Part shown: one piece after another, positions 43,016 through 51,641 of the stretch
Numbering within the stretch: position 1 is the first letter of the stretch
Layout of the letters: each line of letters begins with the position of its first letter
From: Bradyrhizobium iriomotense
Lineage (GTDB): Bacteria > Pseudomonadota > Alphaproteobacteria > Rhizobiales > Xanthobacteraceae
Direction of reading: 5' to 3'
Assembly: GCF_030160715.1 (NCBI RefSeq)
Contig: NZ_BSOW01000006.1
Coordinates: 124,001-188,000 of the forward strand
DNA length: 64,000 bases
The notes under the pieces: generated by a model
Databases searched by the model: none
What the model saw: the letters and a program-made list of their open reading frames with translations, nothing else
Told to the model about the DNA's origin: nothing
Program-made: the position numbers and the translations under genes

Positions 43016-44419
43016 TCAGGTCGTGCCAACGGGCTCGGCGATCGCGGTGCGCAAGGACGCCGCGAAGGTATCGAGCAGCTTTGGGTCGCTGATATAGAGT
43101 TCGCCAGGATACGACCGGCGCCAGGCGGATTCGAAATAGGGGGCGCCCTTGCCCGGATCGAACGGGCCTGCGCGCAACGCTTCGCGCAATCGCGCGGGCA
43201 CGTCGCCCAGGCGGTCGACGGCATGGACCAGCGGGCAGGAACGGTAGAAGGCATCGCCCATCACCACGACCGGCTTGCCGAGCAACAGCGCCTCGGCGCC
43301 CGATTTGCTGTTGACGGAGATGACAGCGTCGGAGCGGTTGAGCACGGTGTAGTTGTTGGTTTGCGGCGGCAGCAGGACGAAATTGTCGAACCGGCGCGCC
43401 AGCTCGAACAGACGGTCGGCCGAGATAGCGCCGATCTGGGCCGGATGCTCCTTCACCACCAGCAGATGCGAGTCCGGGATGGTACGCAAAAGGAAATCGA
43501 CGGTCGCGACCTGATCGAGATAGTCGGGCGAGCGCAGCGTCAGCGCCATGTCGGCGGGCACGTGGAAGGGATAGTAGACGAAAGGCGTTTCCGGTATCGG
43601 CTTGTAGAGCTTGCGCAGCCGCGTCGCATTGAGTGCCATCGCCGCGTGCACGCGGGCATGGCGCAGATTGTGTCCGAACTCCTGATGCTTGCCGAGCGCG
43701 AATTGGTCCCAGAGCTTTTCGGCGAGGCGCTGCGCATTGCGCAGGTTCGTGACCTTCTTGAAGGCCGCCGAATATTGATGCTGGTCCTTTTTGGGGATGA
43801 CGATCGCACGCTGTCTCAGCGTGTCGTCGAGATAGGCCTGGACCTCGGGCGACACGATGTCCGCGGGCTTCGCCATCACGTCGGGCGCGGCGAGGCTGTC
43901 GGGCGTGAAATACATCCGGCCGCGAAAGAACGACGGCTCGATGAACCAGTTGCGGAGGCCGCGGCGCTTTGCGGCGTAGAAGCTTGCGATCACCGAGAGG
44001 AACCCACCGAGCTCCTGGACCAGTTCGGCGGGTTTACCCTGCGCCTCCAACCTGTCCAGCAAGGCCTCCATGGCGTTGGCATAGATCATGAACCGCCGGC
44101 GCAGCGCGGCAGTATCGCGAATGCCGAAGGTGAAGCGCTCGTGGCTGAACAAGAAGTTGCTGCCGTCGAGCCCGTACTGGACGATACGCGCGTCAAAAGC
44201 CTCGCGATCGTCGGGAGCCGGCCCGACTTTGAGTCCCCCACGGTACATGTTGGTGACCGGCACGCCTTCCGCTTCCGACATCTCGGCGCTGCGATCGTCG
44301 AAGGCGAGCAGCTCGACGTCATGTCCTGCGGCACGCAGCCGCTGCGCCACCGGAATCCAGAACCGGGTCTGGTATTCGGCGAGTGTCGTGATGAGGATGG
44401 TCGTCGAAGATGCGGTCAT
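43016..44419 (-). CDS. Capsule polysaccharide biosynthesis protein (KpsS/Capsule_synth-like)
   Basis: This 467-residue cytoplasmic protein has a two-domain GT-B-like layout. TPFVYYPFHVPADMALTLRSP, SHLLVVKEHPAQIG, FVLLPPQTNNYTVLNRSDAV and SVNSKSGAEALLLGKPVVVMGDAFY match the Capsule_synth family (KpsS/LipB), where the KEHP and the N-S-GAE motifs bind the CMP-Kdo donor. In capsule systems these enzymes add Kdo to a lipid starter. Here the donor could also be another CMP-sugar such as CMP-legionaminic acid; this is inference. The ATG overlaps the preceding gene's stop by 4 bases. Confidence 0.8.
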   Translation of the reverse strand: MTASSTTILITTLAEYQTRFWIPVAQRLRAAGHDVELLAFDDRSAEMSEAEGVPVTNMYRGGLKVGPAPDDREAFDARIVQYGLDGSNFLFSHERFTFGIRDTAALRRRFMIYANAMEALLDRLEAQGKPAELVQELGGFLSVIASFYAAKRRGLRNWFIEPSFFRGRMYFTPDSLAAPDVMAKPADIVSPEVQAYLDDTLRQRAIVIPKKDQHQYSAAFKKVTNLRNAQRLAEKLWDQFALGKHQEFGHNLRHARVHAAMALNATRLRKLYKPIPETPFVYYPFHVPADMALTLRSPDYLDQVATVDFLLRTIPDSHLLVVKEHPAQIGAISADRLFELARRFDNFVLLPPQTNNYTVLNRSDAVISVNSKSGAEALLLGKPVVVMGDAFYRSCPLVHAVDRLGDVPARLREALRAGPFDPGKGAPYFESAWRRSYPGELYISDPKLLDTFAASLRTAIAEPVGTT

Positions 44420-45810
44420 GTCTCTATGCGGTGTTCGATCGCGATGCTGGCCAACGGCAGGCCCGTCGTCACGCAGCGTGCGCGGTTCGCGGCATACTGT
44501 GCGGGGTTTGCACTGTCATGGCTGGCGATGCGCCGAAGCAAGGCCTTTACGTAGGCGGGCTCGATCCGCTTGTCGCGCCGGGCCGGATTGACCTGGCCGC
44601 GCAGGCGCTCCGTCGCGGCGGATCCGAGCAGTGCGCTGGCCGCGCCCTTGGCGATCTGGCCGAGGCTCGGCTTGGTGCGGGTGCCCTTCACAGTCGCCAT
44701 CAGCGAGACATAGGGCCGGCGTGAGTTCGGCGCGTTGGTTAGGACGTCAGCGACCCGTTCGGCGGCGAGGCCGTCATTGAGATGGAAGAAAGCCTCGATG
44801 TCGGCGGCGTGAACGCGTGCGAAATCGAATGTCTCGGTCTCGCTGTCGATGCGATCGATCGCGCCCAGCAACTCGTCGAACGACGCGACTGCTCGGCTTA
44901 CGCGCGCCGGCAGCGCAGCGTGGCCCGCGGTGGCCGGCGTGTTGAGATAGTCGAGCTGTAGCGGTAGTTTTCCGAGCAGCACTGATTCAACGGCCGTACC
45001 GCAATTGAGATGAACGACCGCGGCAGCGTTGCGGATGCGATCAAGTACGCTGCCGGTGCCGTCGACCCAGACATTGGCGTGGCGGGACAGCGCGTTGCGA
45101 TAGACGTCCTCGTTCTCGAAGGGATGGGGACGGACGAGGATGTCATGATTGGGCCGGGCCGCTGCCAGGCGGTCGATTTCGATCAGATAGTTGGCGAATA
45201 CCTGCTTCAGATCCGCCATGAAGCGGTCGACATAGTCGGCGTCCCACCCGGCGCGGATCATGGCCTCCCGTTCGCCGCCCGGCTTGCCGGCGAAGCGCGA
45301 ATTCACCAGCGGGAAATTGGCATTGACGAGCAGGTAGCCGCGCGGCTCGCCGTCGAGCAGCGCGCGCCAGCGCGGGGCAGCAAAGTCGAAACGCGGGCAT
45401 CCGGTGAGGTGAAGCTGCTGCGGCTCCATGGCTCCGGCGGACTCGAATGCGTCGTGGAGGCAGCTGCCCCAGAAGAAATAGCCCGAGAGAATGTCTGCAT
45501 ATCCGCTGCTCTTGATATGCGCGGCCATTGCGGGCGGCGAGTTGCCGCCTCGCTCCGCGAGCACGCCGCCCTCGGTATCGAGCACGTAAAGAGCAAGGCC
45601 CCCTTGCGCGAAGCTTCGCATCAGGTCGAGATTGGCCGCACGCGCATAGTTGACAACCAGCGCGTCGAGTCCGAGCCGCGGTACGTCGACCGCCTGCTCG
45701 TACATCGGTACCAGGACGGCGAGGGCGCCGCGGCGCGCGAGCTGGTAGCCGAGCAGAACGGCTCCCGCCAAATCGCGCTTGGGGTGATCGACGACCAAGC
45801 CTATACGCAA
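44416..45810 (-). CDS. Surface carbohydrate biosynthesis protein, GT-B-like
   Basis: This 464-residue protein begins RIGLVVDHPKRDLAGAVLLGYQLARRG. It has SGYFFWGSCLHDAFESAGA, LTGCPRFDFAAPRW, NHDILVRPHPFENEDVYRNAL and AAAVVHLNCGTAVESVLLGK. The RPHPxE and the GT..E..L.GK motifs place it with the surface-polysaccharide protein family related to CDP-glycerol- and Kdo-type transferases. Its partner gene downstream is of a similar fold, so they may act in sequence. TTG 45810 has GGGAG 8 bases ahead. It lies 24 bases after the PhyH-like gene. Confidence 0.75.
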   Translation of the reverse strand: MRIGLVVDHPKRDLAGAVLLGYQLARRGALAVLVPMYEQAVDVPRLGLDALVVNYARAANLDLMRSFAQGGLALYVLDTEGGVLAERGGNSPPAMAAHIKSSGYADILSGYFFWGSCLHDAFESAGAMEPQQLHLTGCPRFDFAAPRWRALLDGEPRGYLLVNANFPLVNSRFAGKPGGEREAMIRAGWDADYVDRFMADLKQVFANYLIEIDRLAAARPNHDILVRPHPFENEDVYRNALSRHANVWVDGTGSVLDRIRNAAAVVHLNCGTAVESVLLGKLPLQLDYLNTPATAGHAALPARVSRAVASFDELLGAIDRIDSETETFDFARVHAADIEAFFHLNDGLAAERVADVLTNAPNSRRPYVSLMATVKGTRTKPSLGQIAKGAASALLGSAATERLRGQVNPARRDKRIEPAYVKALLRRIASHDSANPAQYAANRARCVTTGLPLASIAIEHRIET

Positions 45811-45834
45811 GATTTGGCTCCCGGCAGATCCGGC

Positions 45835-46767
45835 TCAAAGACGCATTGCAGCGCGCTCGAGATCCGTCACGGGCCCGACTGCCCGGAAGCGCGGCGGCGG
45901 CTCCGGGAAAATGCGTGGCTGCTGGATATAGGTCGCGGTGTAAAGCAGGCGGTTGTGTTCGGATAGGATGCGGCTACCCATGTGCAGGCAGCGCGCAGTG
46001 TTGACGATGAACGACGACAGGCGCGGTGCGATCATCTCCTTCACCACATTCGGGCCGGTCTTGGCGAAAACCTGAGCGTCGCTCATGTGGCTCTTGATCG
46101 TATTGCGGAACGGCTTCGACGGCCCCGCTGGAATGAAGGTGAAGGGACCGTCGGCGCTGTCGCGCACGTCGGTCAGGTAGATGAATAGCTTGCAGACACG
46201 TTTGTCGTCATGATCGAGATGCCAGAGCTGAGAATAGCTCAGCGCCTGGTTGGGTGTCGGCTGCGACAAGGTCAGGAGAACGTCTGACAGCTGCGGCAGG
46301 TCATGCATGAAGTCGCCGATGATGCGCAGCGCGGCCGGCTGCATCGCGTAGCGTACGAAGGGATGGTCCGTCGCAAACGCGCCGTTGACGAGGTCCTCGT
46401 CAAGCAAGCTGACCCAGAACGATTTATGTCCGAGCTTCTGCTTTCCAGCGAGCTCGTTGAGCCGATCCACCTTGTCTTCGGTAATGGCCGACACAGCTTC
46501 CGCGAGACTGCGGTCCACGATCGATGAGACATCGACGTAGCCGTCTTCGGCGAGCCTGCGGCTGGCGTCGCTCCATTCTGGCTTCGAGGGAAGCTGCTTC
46601 AGAAACTCGATGCGCTTGCTGCGTGCGCCCAATTGGAGGCTGGTCAGGGCAGCCTTGGTGACCCAGCCGAGATCCGTGCGGTTCACGTGCCAGAGCAGGC
46701 GGCGGAGCTGGCTGATTTTCTGCTTCTTCGGAGCAGAGCGATCTGTCGTTGCATTCACCATCGTCAT
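45835..46767 (-). CDS. PhyH-type 2-oxoglutarate/Fe(II) dioxygenase (first copy)
   Basis: This protein of about 310 residues has a jelly-roll core. LWHLDHDDKRVCKLFIYL gives the HxD pair (His183, Asp185), and ARCLHMGSR gives the distal His262 with Arg266 for 2-oxoglutarate. ADGPFTFIPAGPSKPF and LYTATYIQQPR complete the phytanoyl-CoA dioxygenase pattern. It should hydroxylate or oxidise a small molecule or sugar-linked group in the cytoplasm. It overlaps the methyltransferase by ATGA (start ATG 46767), so the two are translated together. A paralogue-like gene of the same fold lies at 59321. The substrate is unknown. Confidence 0.8.
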   Translation of the reverse strand: MTMVNATTDRSAPKKQKISQLRRLLWHVNRTDLGWVTKAALTSLQLGARSKRIEFLKQLPSKPEWSDASRRLAEDGYVDVSSIVDRSLAEAVSAITEDKVDRLNELAGKQKLGHKSFWVSLLDEDLVNGAFATDHPFVRYAMQPAALRIIGDFMHDLPQLSDVLLTLSQPTPNQALSYSQLWHLDHDDKRVCKLFIYLTDVRDSADGPFTFIPAGPSKPFRNTIKSHMSDAQVFAKTGPNVVKEMIAPRLSSFIVNTARCLHMGSRILSEHNRLLYTATYIQQPRIFPEPPPRFRAVGPVTDLERAAMRL

Positions 46768-47675
46768 GGTGTTGGCTCCCAGCAATACAAAAAGCCATCG
46801 TTGTGGATCGACGGCGCAAACGGCATGCGTTCGCGCGCGAGAATGCGAACTCGGCCCTGGCGCTCATAGTCGCCGAGCGTGGAGAACAGCTCTGTCTGGT
46901 AGTCGACGGACCGAATATAGAGGAAGCTGACGATATCGCGCGGATTGGTCAGGTTCAGAAGCTCGGTGGTCGGCTCGATATTGATGACGCGCTTTGGCCC
47001 CGCGGCAATGATGTTGTCCACGACCTCGCGCACGTCGTAGGGGATCTGCTCGATGCAGAAATAGGTGAAGACGACTTGATTCCTGATGGCGGAATAATTT
47101 GGGTCCGTGCCATTGGTGAGATCAATTCGGTCGAGCGAAATCCGGTCGGACAATCCGTAGTGCGCCGCGATCTCGCGGCCGGTTGCTATCCCGTTCGGTG
47201 CAATGTCGAAGCCCCTCAATGTCCATTCAGGATGATTGAGGTGCAGCGAAAACAAATTGTAGCCAAACCCCGCGCCGAGCTCGACGATCTCGTTGACGCC
47301 ACCGGCGTGATGCGCGATGAGATCGCCGAGTGCCTTGGCTCGGTAGCGATAGTAGTCGTCAGCCGCAATTCGACAGATCTGGTTGTTGACCTTCCTGAGA
47401 GACTGAGCCGGATTTGCAGGGATCAGGAATTCCTCGAGCGTACCGGCACTGGCCCAGGCCTTGGCAGACATCACCCGGTGCCAATTCAGGAGATTGTATT
47501 CCGAATTGACGACCTCCGCGGTCCGCTTCACGCGGCGTGTGGCAAGGCGATAGATGCTCTTTGCGGCGTCGAGCGAATAGGTCGTTGCCCGATCCGACAG
47601 CGACGCCGGAGCAAGACCTTCCATCATGCTGTTCGCGTCCGTCGTGCTCATTCCGTCGATCCGGCGAATGTCCAT
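46764..47675 (-). CDS. SAM-dependent methyltransferase of a polysaccharide cluster
   Basis: This 303-residue protein has VNEIVELGAGFGYNLFSLHL at residues 127-146 as the SAM site, LRGFDIAPNGIATGREIAAHYG next, and VVFTYFCIEQIPYDVREVVD, an aromatic-rich motif IV. The first 100 residues are helical and unlike common methyltransferases. The end INIEPTTELLNLTNP resembles enzymes in surface-glycan clusters that modify a sugar. It abuts the flippase stop and overlaps the dioxygenase, suggesting a tailoring pair that oxidises and methylates the same residue; that is inference. Confidence 0.78.
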   Translation of the reverse strand: MDIRRIDGMSTTDANSMMEGLAPASLSDRATTYSLDAAKSIYRLATRRVKRTAEVVNSEYNLLNWHRVMSAKAWASAGTLEEFLIPANPAQSLRKVNNQICRIAADDYYRYRAKALGDLIAHHAGGVNEIVELGAGFGYNLFSLHLNHPEWTLRGFDIAPNGIATGREIAAHYGLSDRISLDRIDLTNGTDPNYSAIRNQVVFTYFCIEQIPYDVREVVDNIIAAGPKRVINIEPTTELLNLTNPRDIVSFLYIRSVDYQTELFSTLGDYERQGRVRILARERMPFAPSIHNDGFLYCWEPTP

Positions 47676-49199
47676 TCAATTGCTTTTGGGTACCAGTCCC
47701 ATCAGTTGGCCCACAGCGGGAAAGATGGTGCGGTGCCGCTTTTCCAGAACCAGAAAGTACTGGAGGATCCAGGTAATCAGGCAGAAAACCATGGAACCGA
47801 AGCCGAGCTTTAGCACGCTGTTGAATTGAATGTAACCTGCAATTATCGCTAGAAGAATACTTCCAACAATCAGGATTGCAGCCTGGGTTCCGATCGCCTT
47901 TGCGAAGCGTTCTCGCTGAAGATCAAGCGCGCTGCGCAACTCCACGATTTGCCATGGCAGAATCAGGACACTCCCCACGACCTGGCCGAGAATCAGTGCC
48001 CGCTCGGCGTAGAGGTGCAGTGTCGCGGCGGACACGACCGCCCAGATCACGAGCTGGATTCCCATTAGCCAGTTGAGTCGAGCCTGGACCTCGGGGCGCG
48101 TGAGAAAGATGAGGGTGCCGATCGCGATGTATTGCGTGCAGATCGGAACAAGGAAGCTCAGGCCCATCCAACCGGCATATGGCTCAAGCAGCGGGCCGAT
48201 CCATATCCGCATGATGTCGGACGACAGGATTGCAGCCGCAACAAACGGTGGCACGGTGAACATCGGCAACATGATGAGACCAAACTCACCCAGGCGTTGG
48301 AACGTCGTGGAACTGCCGCGCTCGTCGAGGCGGCTCGCGACCGGGAGCAGGGCCGACGTCAGCAGCCCCACCACCGTCTTCGATACGCGCGATAATCGTA
48401 CCAGCGCGTCATAGGTGCCGACACCCTGGGGACCGAACAGCAGGCCGATCAGGAAGGGCTGGAATGGCCCGGCAACGCCGCCCATCAACTTGCCCTGCAA
48501 GAGGAGCGAGCAACGGTGCAGCAGGTCTCGCCTAATTTCCGAGGTCCAAGGCGCGAACCGGACGCGCTTTTGTCTGAGAGCGACCGTTGCCGCAATCAGG
48601 ATCGCGAGCGCACGCGCGACGAGCGTGGCGAGATAGATGTAGGCAACAATCTCGAAACCCGTCGGTGCCCGGGATGCCAGAATGGTCAGCCCGACATAAC
48701 CGACCGTTGAGGTCACCTCAGCGATACGCAGAAGATTGTAGCGCTCGAAGCCCTTTACAATGCCTTCCCACACCAGCGACGGAATGAAGACCAGGTTGGC
48801 GATTGCGGTGCAGTGCAGTATCTCCGTGAACTTTTCGACATGGGCGCTGTCGACTTTCATCGCGCTGGTCAGGAGCGGCGTTCCAAACCAGATCGCCACG
48901 CTCACGATCAGCGCTAGGACAACCGCGATCATGCTGAGAAAAGATATCTGTCGGCTTGCCAGGTCCCAGTCGCGATGCTCCCTGGCGCGTGCGACTGTCT
49001 GGGTGGCGACCTCGGAAAGACCGAGATCGAGCACTGCCATCATGCCGCTCGGTAACAGCAGCCGTGTGATCACGATGAGACCGAATTCTGTGACGCCCCA
49101 GGTCCGGATGATCACGGGAATGATCACCAGCCCAAGAATGGCGGCCGCGCCGAAGGCGATGATTGACGTGACCGTATTGAGGATCAGGCGCTTGATCAT
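47676..49199 (-). CDS. Wzx-type flippase (second copy), at the end of the nonulosonate genes
   Basis: This 507-residue protein has about 12-14 membrane helices of the polysaccharide flippase family. IKRLILNTVTSIIAFGAAAI and RTWGVTEFGLIVITRLLLPS begin it; GKLMGGVAGPFQPFLIGLLFG is the helix-7 pore region. It is nearly unrelated to the flippase at 33349 by eye. It starts three bases after the SDR gene stop in the same run as the CMP-sugar genes, so it probably exports the lipid-linked unit that contains the nonulosonic acid. The next gene begins one base after its stop. Confidence 0.82.
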   Translation of the reverse strand: MIKRLILNTVTSIIAFGAAAILGLVIIPVIIRTWGVTEFGLIVITRLLLPSGMMAVLDLGLSEVATQTVARAREHRDWDLASRQISFLSMIAVVLALIVSVAIWFGTPLLTSAMKVDSAHVEKFTEILHCTAIANLVFIPSLVWEGIVKGFERYNLLRIAEVTSTVGYVGLTILASRAPTGFEIVAYIYLATLVARALAILIAATVALRQKRVRFAPWTSEIRRDLLHRCSLLLQGKLMGGVAGPFQPFLIGLLFGPQGVGTYDALVRLSRVSKTVVGLLTSALLPVASRLDERGSSTTFQRLGEFGLIMLPMFTVPPFVAAAILSSDIMRIWIGPLLEPYAGWMGLSFLVPICTQYIAIGTLIFLTRPEVQARLNWLMGIQLVIWAVVSAATLHLYAERALILGQVVGSVLILPWQIVELRSALDLQRERFAKAIGTQAAILIVGSILLAIIAGYIQFNSVLKLGFGSMVFCLITWILQYFLVLEKRHRTIFPAVGQLMGLVPKSN

Positions 49200-49202
49200 C
49201 AG

Positions 49203-50024
49203 CTACCAGGCGCTCAGACCGCCGTCGACCGCGATGTTCTGGCCGGTCACATAAGAGGCCGCATCGGACACCAGGAACAGTATCGCGCCCACCATCTCGT
49301 CGGCGCGCGCCATGCGGCCGAGCGGAATGCGGTCACCATAGCGCTGCTTGAAGGTCTCGTTCTGTCCGCTCTCGACCCCGCCAGGCGTCAGGGTGTTGAC
49401 GCGAACTCCCTTCGCCGCCCAATAGGTTGCCAGGTGCTTGGTCAGGCCGATAACGCCGGCCTTCGAGGCCGTGTACACCGCGGGTGTGTTGATGGCGCGG
49501 CCGAGATATTCGGAGCCCTCGTAGATGCGCTGGTCGGGCGCCATCAGCCCGTAGATCGACGCGGTCTGCACAATCGCGCCGTAGCCGCGTTCGGCCATCA
49601 GGCCGCCGAATACCTGCGCGACATTGAACATGCCGTCGAGATTGATGGACATGATCTCGCGCCAGGTTTCCTGCGAGAATCTCTCGACGGGCGCGAAAAA
49701 GGCGTCGACATCGCGTGTCTTGCTTGCGGCATTGTTGAGTAGGATCGAGACCGGTCCGAGATCACTTTCGATGGCGCTCGCCGCGTCGCGCACCGCGTCG
49801 GGCCGGGTGATGTCGCACGCATAGCCCTTGGCGCGAATCGAATGACGCGATGCGATCTCGGCCGCCGCACTGTCAGTCGCTGCCTGGTCGAGGTCGACGA
49901 GCGCGACATTGGCACCGAATTCCGCAAGACCATCGGCGAAACGTAGTCCGAGAATGCCGCAGCCGCCGGTGATAACGGCCGTGCGGCCGCTGAGGTCGAA
50001 CAGCGCCTTGAACTTCGTGGTCAT
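49203..50024 (-). CDS. SDR-family oxidoreductase, PtmA-like
   Basis: This 273-residue protein has the classical short-chain dehydrogenase layout. The NAD(P) site is TAVITGGCGILGLRFADGL (residues 15-33), then LLNNAA at 95-100, the catalytic Ser156 in TASIYG, Tyr184 and Lys188 in AVYTASKAG, and VTGQNIAVDGGLSAW at the end. In the Campylobacter legionaminic acid locus PtmA is an SDR next to PtmB, as here. Its exact reaction there concerns the early amino-sugar precursor. ATG 50024 has GAGGG 7 bases ahead. The open frame above it is a shadow of the cytidylyltransferase. Confidence 0.85.
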   Translation of the reverse strand: MTTKFKALFDLSGRTAVITGGCGILGLRFADGLAEFGANVALVDLDQAATDSAAAEIASRHSIRAKGYACDITRPDAVRDAASAIESDLGPVSILLNNAASKTRDVDAFFAPVERFSQETWREIMSINLDGMFNVAQVFGGLMAERGYGAIVQTASIYGLMAPDQRIYEGSEYLGRAINTPAVYTASKAGVIGLTKHLATYWAAKGVRVNTLTPGGVESGQNETFKQRYGDRIPLGRMARADEMVGAILFLVSDAASYVTGQNIAVDGGLSAW

Positions 50025-50034
50025 CGCTCTGCCC

Positions 50035-50736
50035 TCAAGCCTTGAGCCGTTGACGGAGCAAGAGCTCCACCAAGGCGAAATCGAGATCGGAATCGATGTC
50101 GACCGAACGCTCTTCCGGCATTTCGAACAGGCGGGTGTCCGGATAGAAGACCGCCGGATGTTGCAGGAACGGTTCGACGCGCCAGACATAGATCGACGCA
50201 TTCATATCGAAGCAGCGTGGCGCGTCCTGGCGTCGCACGATCGGAGAATCGGCGGATTTTGACAGGCCGACGCTGCCGTCGGTGCGCTGCTCGACCAAAT
50301 TGAAATAGGGCGAGCGTCGTGCCGGCGCGCCGGTGATGACGTTGCGGGCCCCGGACTGCCGCAACAAATCCACGGCGCCGGTTATGTCGGAGGCAAGGCG
50401 CAGCGGCGAGGTCACGTCGAGATCGACAAAGATCTCCGCCGTCTTGCCGGTGCGGGCTATCGCCTGTTCGAGGCAGTGGCGAATCGCCGGCAGTTTCGGG
50501 GCGGTATCGGTGGCCATCTCGTCGGGGCGCTTGACGGCAATGTCGGCGCCGGCCTTCAGCGCGGCCTCGAGCAACGCATCGGAATCGCTGCTGAAGGCGA
50601 TCGTATCGAACAACGCGGTTTCGCGCGCCTGTGCGATGCTCCAGGCGAGCACAGGCCTGCCGATCAGATCGCGAGAGTTTTTGCCCACGACCCCCTTCGA
50701 GCCGCCCCGTGCGCAGATCGTGCAGATCAGGCTCAT
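50035..50736 (-). CDS. CMP-nonulosonic acid (acylneuraminate) cytidylyltransferase, LegF/NeuA-like
   Basis: This 233-residue protein has the CMP-sialate synthase loop CARGGSKGVVGKNSRDLIG at residues 8-26 (RxGSKG..GKN), FSSDSDALLEAAL, the SPLR motif in VDLDVTSPLR, and a C-terminal VDIDSDLDFALVEL acidic pair. The enzyme makes the CMP-activated nine-carbon sugar from CTP. Neighbouring LegB, C, G, H and I homologues favour legionaminic acid as substrate rather than sialic acid. The length is normal for the family. It overlaps the Gfo/Idh gene by 4 bases and lies 10 bases before ptmA. Confidence 0.9.
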   Translation of the reverse strand: MSLICTICARGGSKGVVGKNSRDLIGRPVLAWSIAQARETALFDTIAFSSDSDALLEAALKAGADIAVKRPDEMATDTAPKLPAIRHCLEQAIARTGKTAEIFVDLDVTSPLRLASDITGAVDLLRQSGARNVITGAPARRSPYFNLVEQRTDGSVGLSKSADSPIVRRQDAPRCFDMNASIYVWRVEPFLQHPAVFYPDTRLFEMPEERSVDIDSDLDFALVELLLRQRLKA

Positions 50737-51641
50737 GGCGAGATCCAGCTCTCCGAGTGCAGCGCGCGCTCACTCGCGTCGATCAGATGCATGACGCCCA
50801 GAGCTTCCGGCAGCGAGCAGACCGGGCTTGTGCCGCGCATGGCCGCGACATGCATGTCGCGATAGCTCTGATCGCGCTCGCTGGCGATGTCCGTTGCTTT
50901 CCCGTTGACCGTGAGGCGGCTGCCGACGAGGTCGGCTTCGATCGTGTCACTGTCGAGATTGATGCGGAGGCGGCGGATGCCCTCGCGGTCGAGATAGTCC
51001 ATGTGGACGTGGACCGATCGTGCCCGCTGCATGTCGAGCAGGAGGTCGAGGTGATCGTCGACGTCGATGTCGCGCGCACCCGACGCGCCGCCGAGTGCTG
51101 CGACGCGGTGCCAGGGGCCGAACAGCCACAAGAGATAGTCGAGCTCGTGACTCAGATCCCTGAGCACGCCGCCGCCGGCATCGGCGGTCGCGGAGGCTGT
51201 TGCGCGATGATCGCGGCCGGGCCGCCAATCCCTGATGTCTTGTCCGACATAGGCCGTAACCGTGATCACCTCGCGCTCCCTGAGCCTCTCGGCGAGGGCC
51301 GTCATCACCGGGTGGAAGCGCAAATTGTAGCCTACGCTGATATGGGCGAATGGATAATTCGGCGCGGGCGCGGGTTTTGCGAACAACGGTTTCTCAACTA
51401 GCACCGACCCGCGAAAGCCGGCCCGTGCGAGCGCCTGCAAATCGTCCGCGTGGCGCGCGGTCTCCGTGGCGACGACCGCGTAATCGGGGCGCACCTGTGT
51501 GACCGCAGTCTCGATTGACCTATGGTCGCCGCCGTCGCGGCGGCTCACAGTGGCGATTTGCAGACCGAGTTCGCGCAGGACGCGCGCATGCCGGAGTCCG
51601 ATCGAGCCCAGGCCAATCACGACGGCGGTCTTGGAGGTCAC
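50733..51641 (-). CDS. Gfo/Idh/MocA-family oxidoreductase at the PtmF position
   Basis: This 302-residue protein has the dinucleotide site TAVVIGLGSIGLRHARVL (residues 5-22), VVATETARHADDLQALARAG, and GSVLVEKPLFAK, the EKP motif of sugar dehydrogenases. HISVGYNLRFHPVMTALAE and GGGVLRDLSHELDYLLWLFG belong to the C-terminal domain. It oxidises or reduces a sugar or inositol derivative. It lies between the PtmE-like and LegF-like genes, where Campylobacter has PtmF, and overlaps both by 4 bases. The GTG start overlaps the upstream stop (GTGA). Its reaction is not known. Confidence 0.82.
   Translation of the reverse strand: MTSKTAVVIGLGSIGLRHARVLRELGLQIATVSRRDGGDHRSIETAVTQVRPDYAVVATETARHADDLQALARAGFRGSVLVEKPLFAKPAPAPNYPFAHISVGYNLRFHPVMTALAERLREREVITVTAYVGQDIRDWRPGRDHRATASATADAGGGVLRDLSHELDYLLWLFGPWHRVAALGGASGARDIDVDDHLDLLLDMQRARSVHVHMDYLDREGIRRLRINLDSDTIEADLVGSRLTVNGKATDIASERDQSYRDMHVAAMRGTSPVCSLPEALGVMHLIDASERALHSESWISP

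Noticed and set aside
43223..44554. 443-codon plus-strand frame opposite the capsule-type gene
   Set aside because: It is an antisense shadow. The minus-strand gene has conserved catalytic motifs and gene overlap on both sides.
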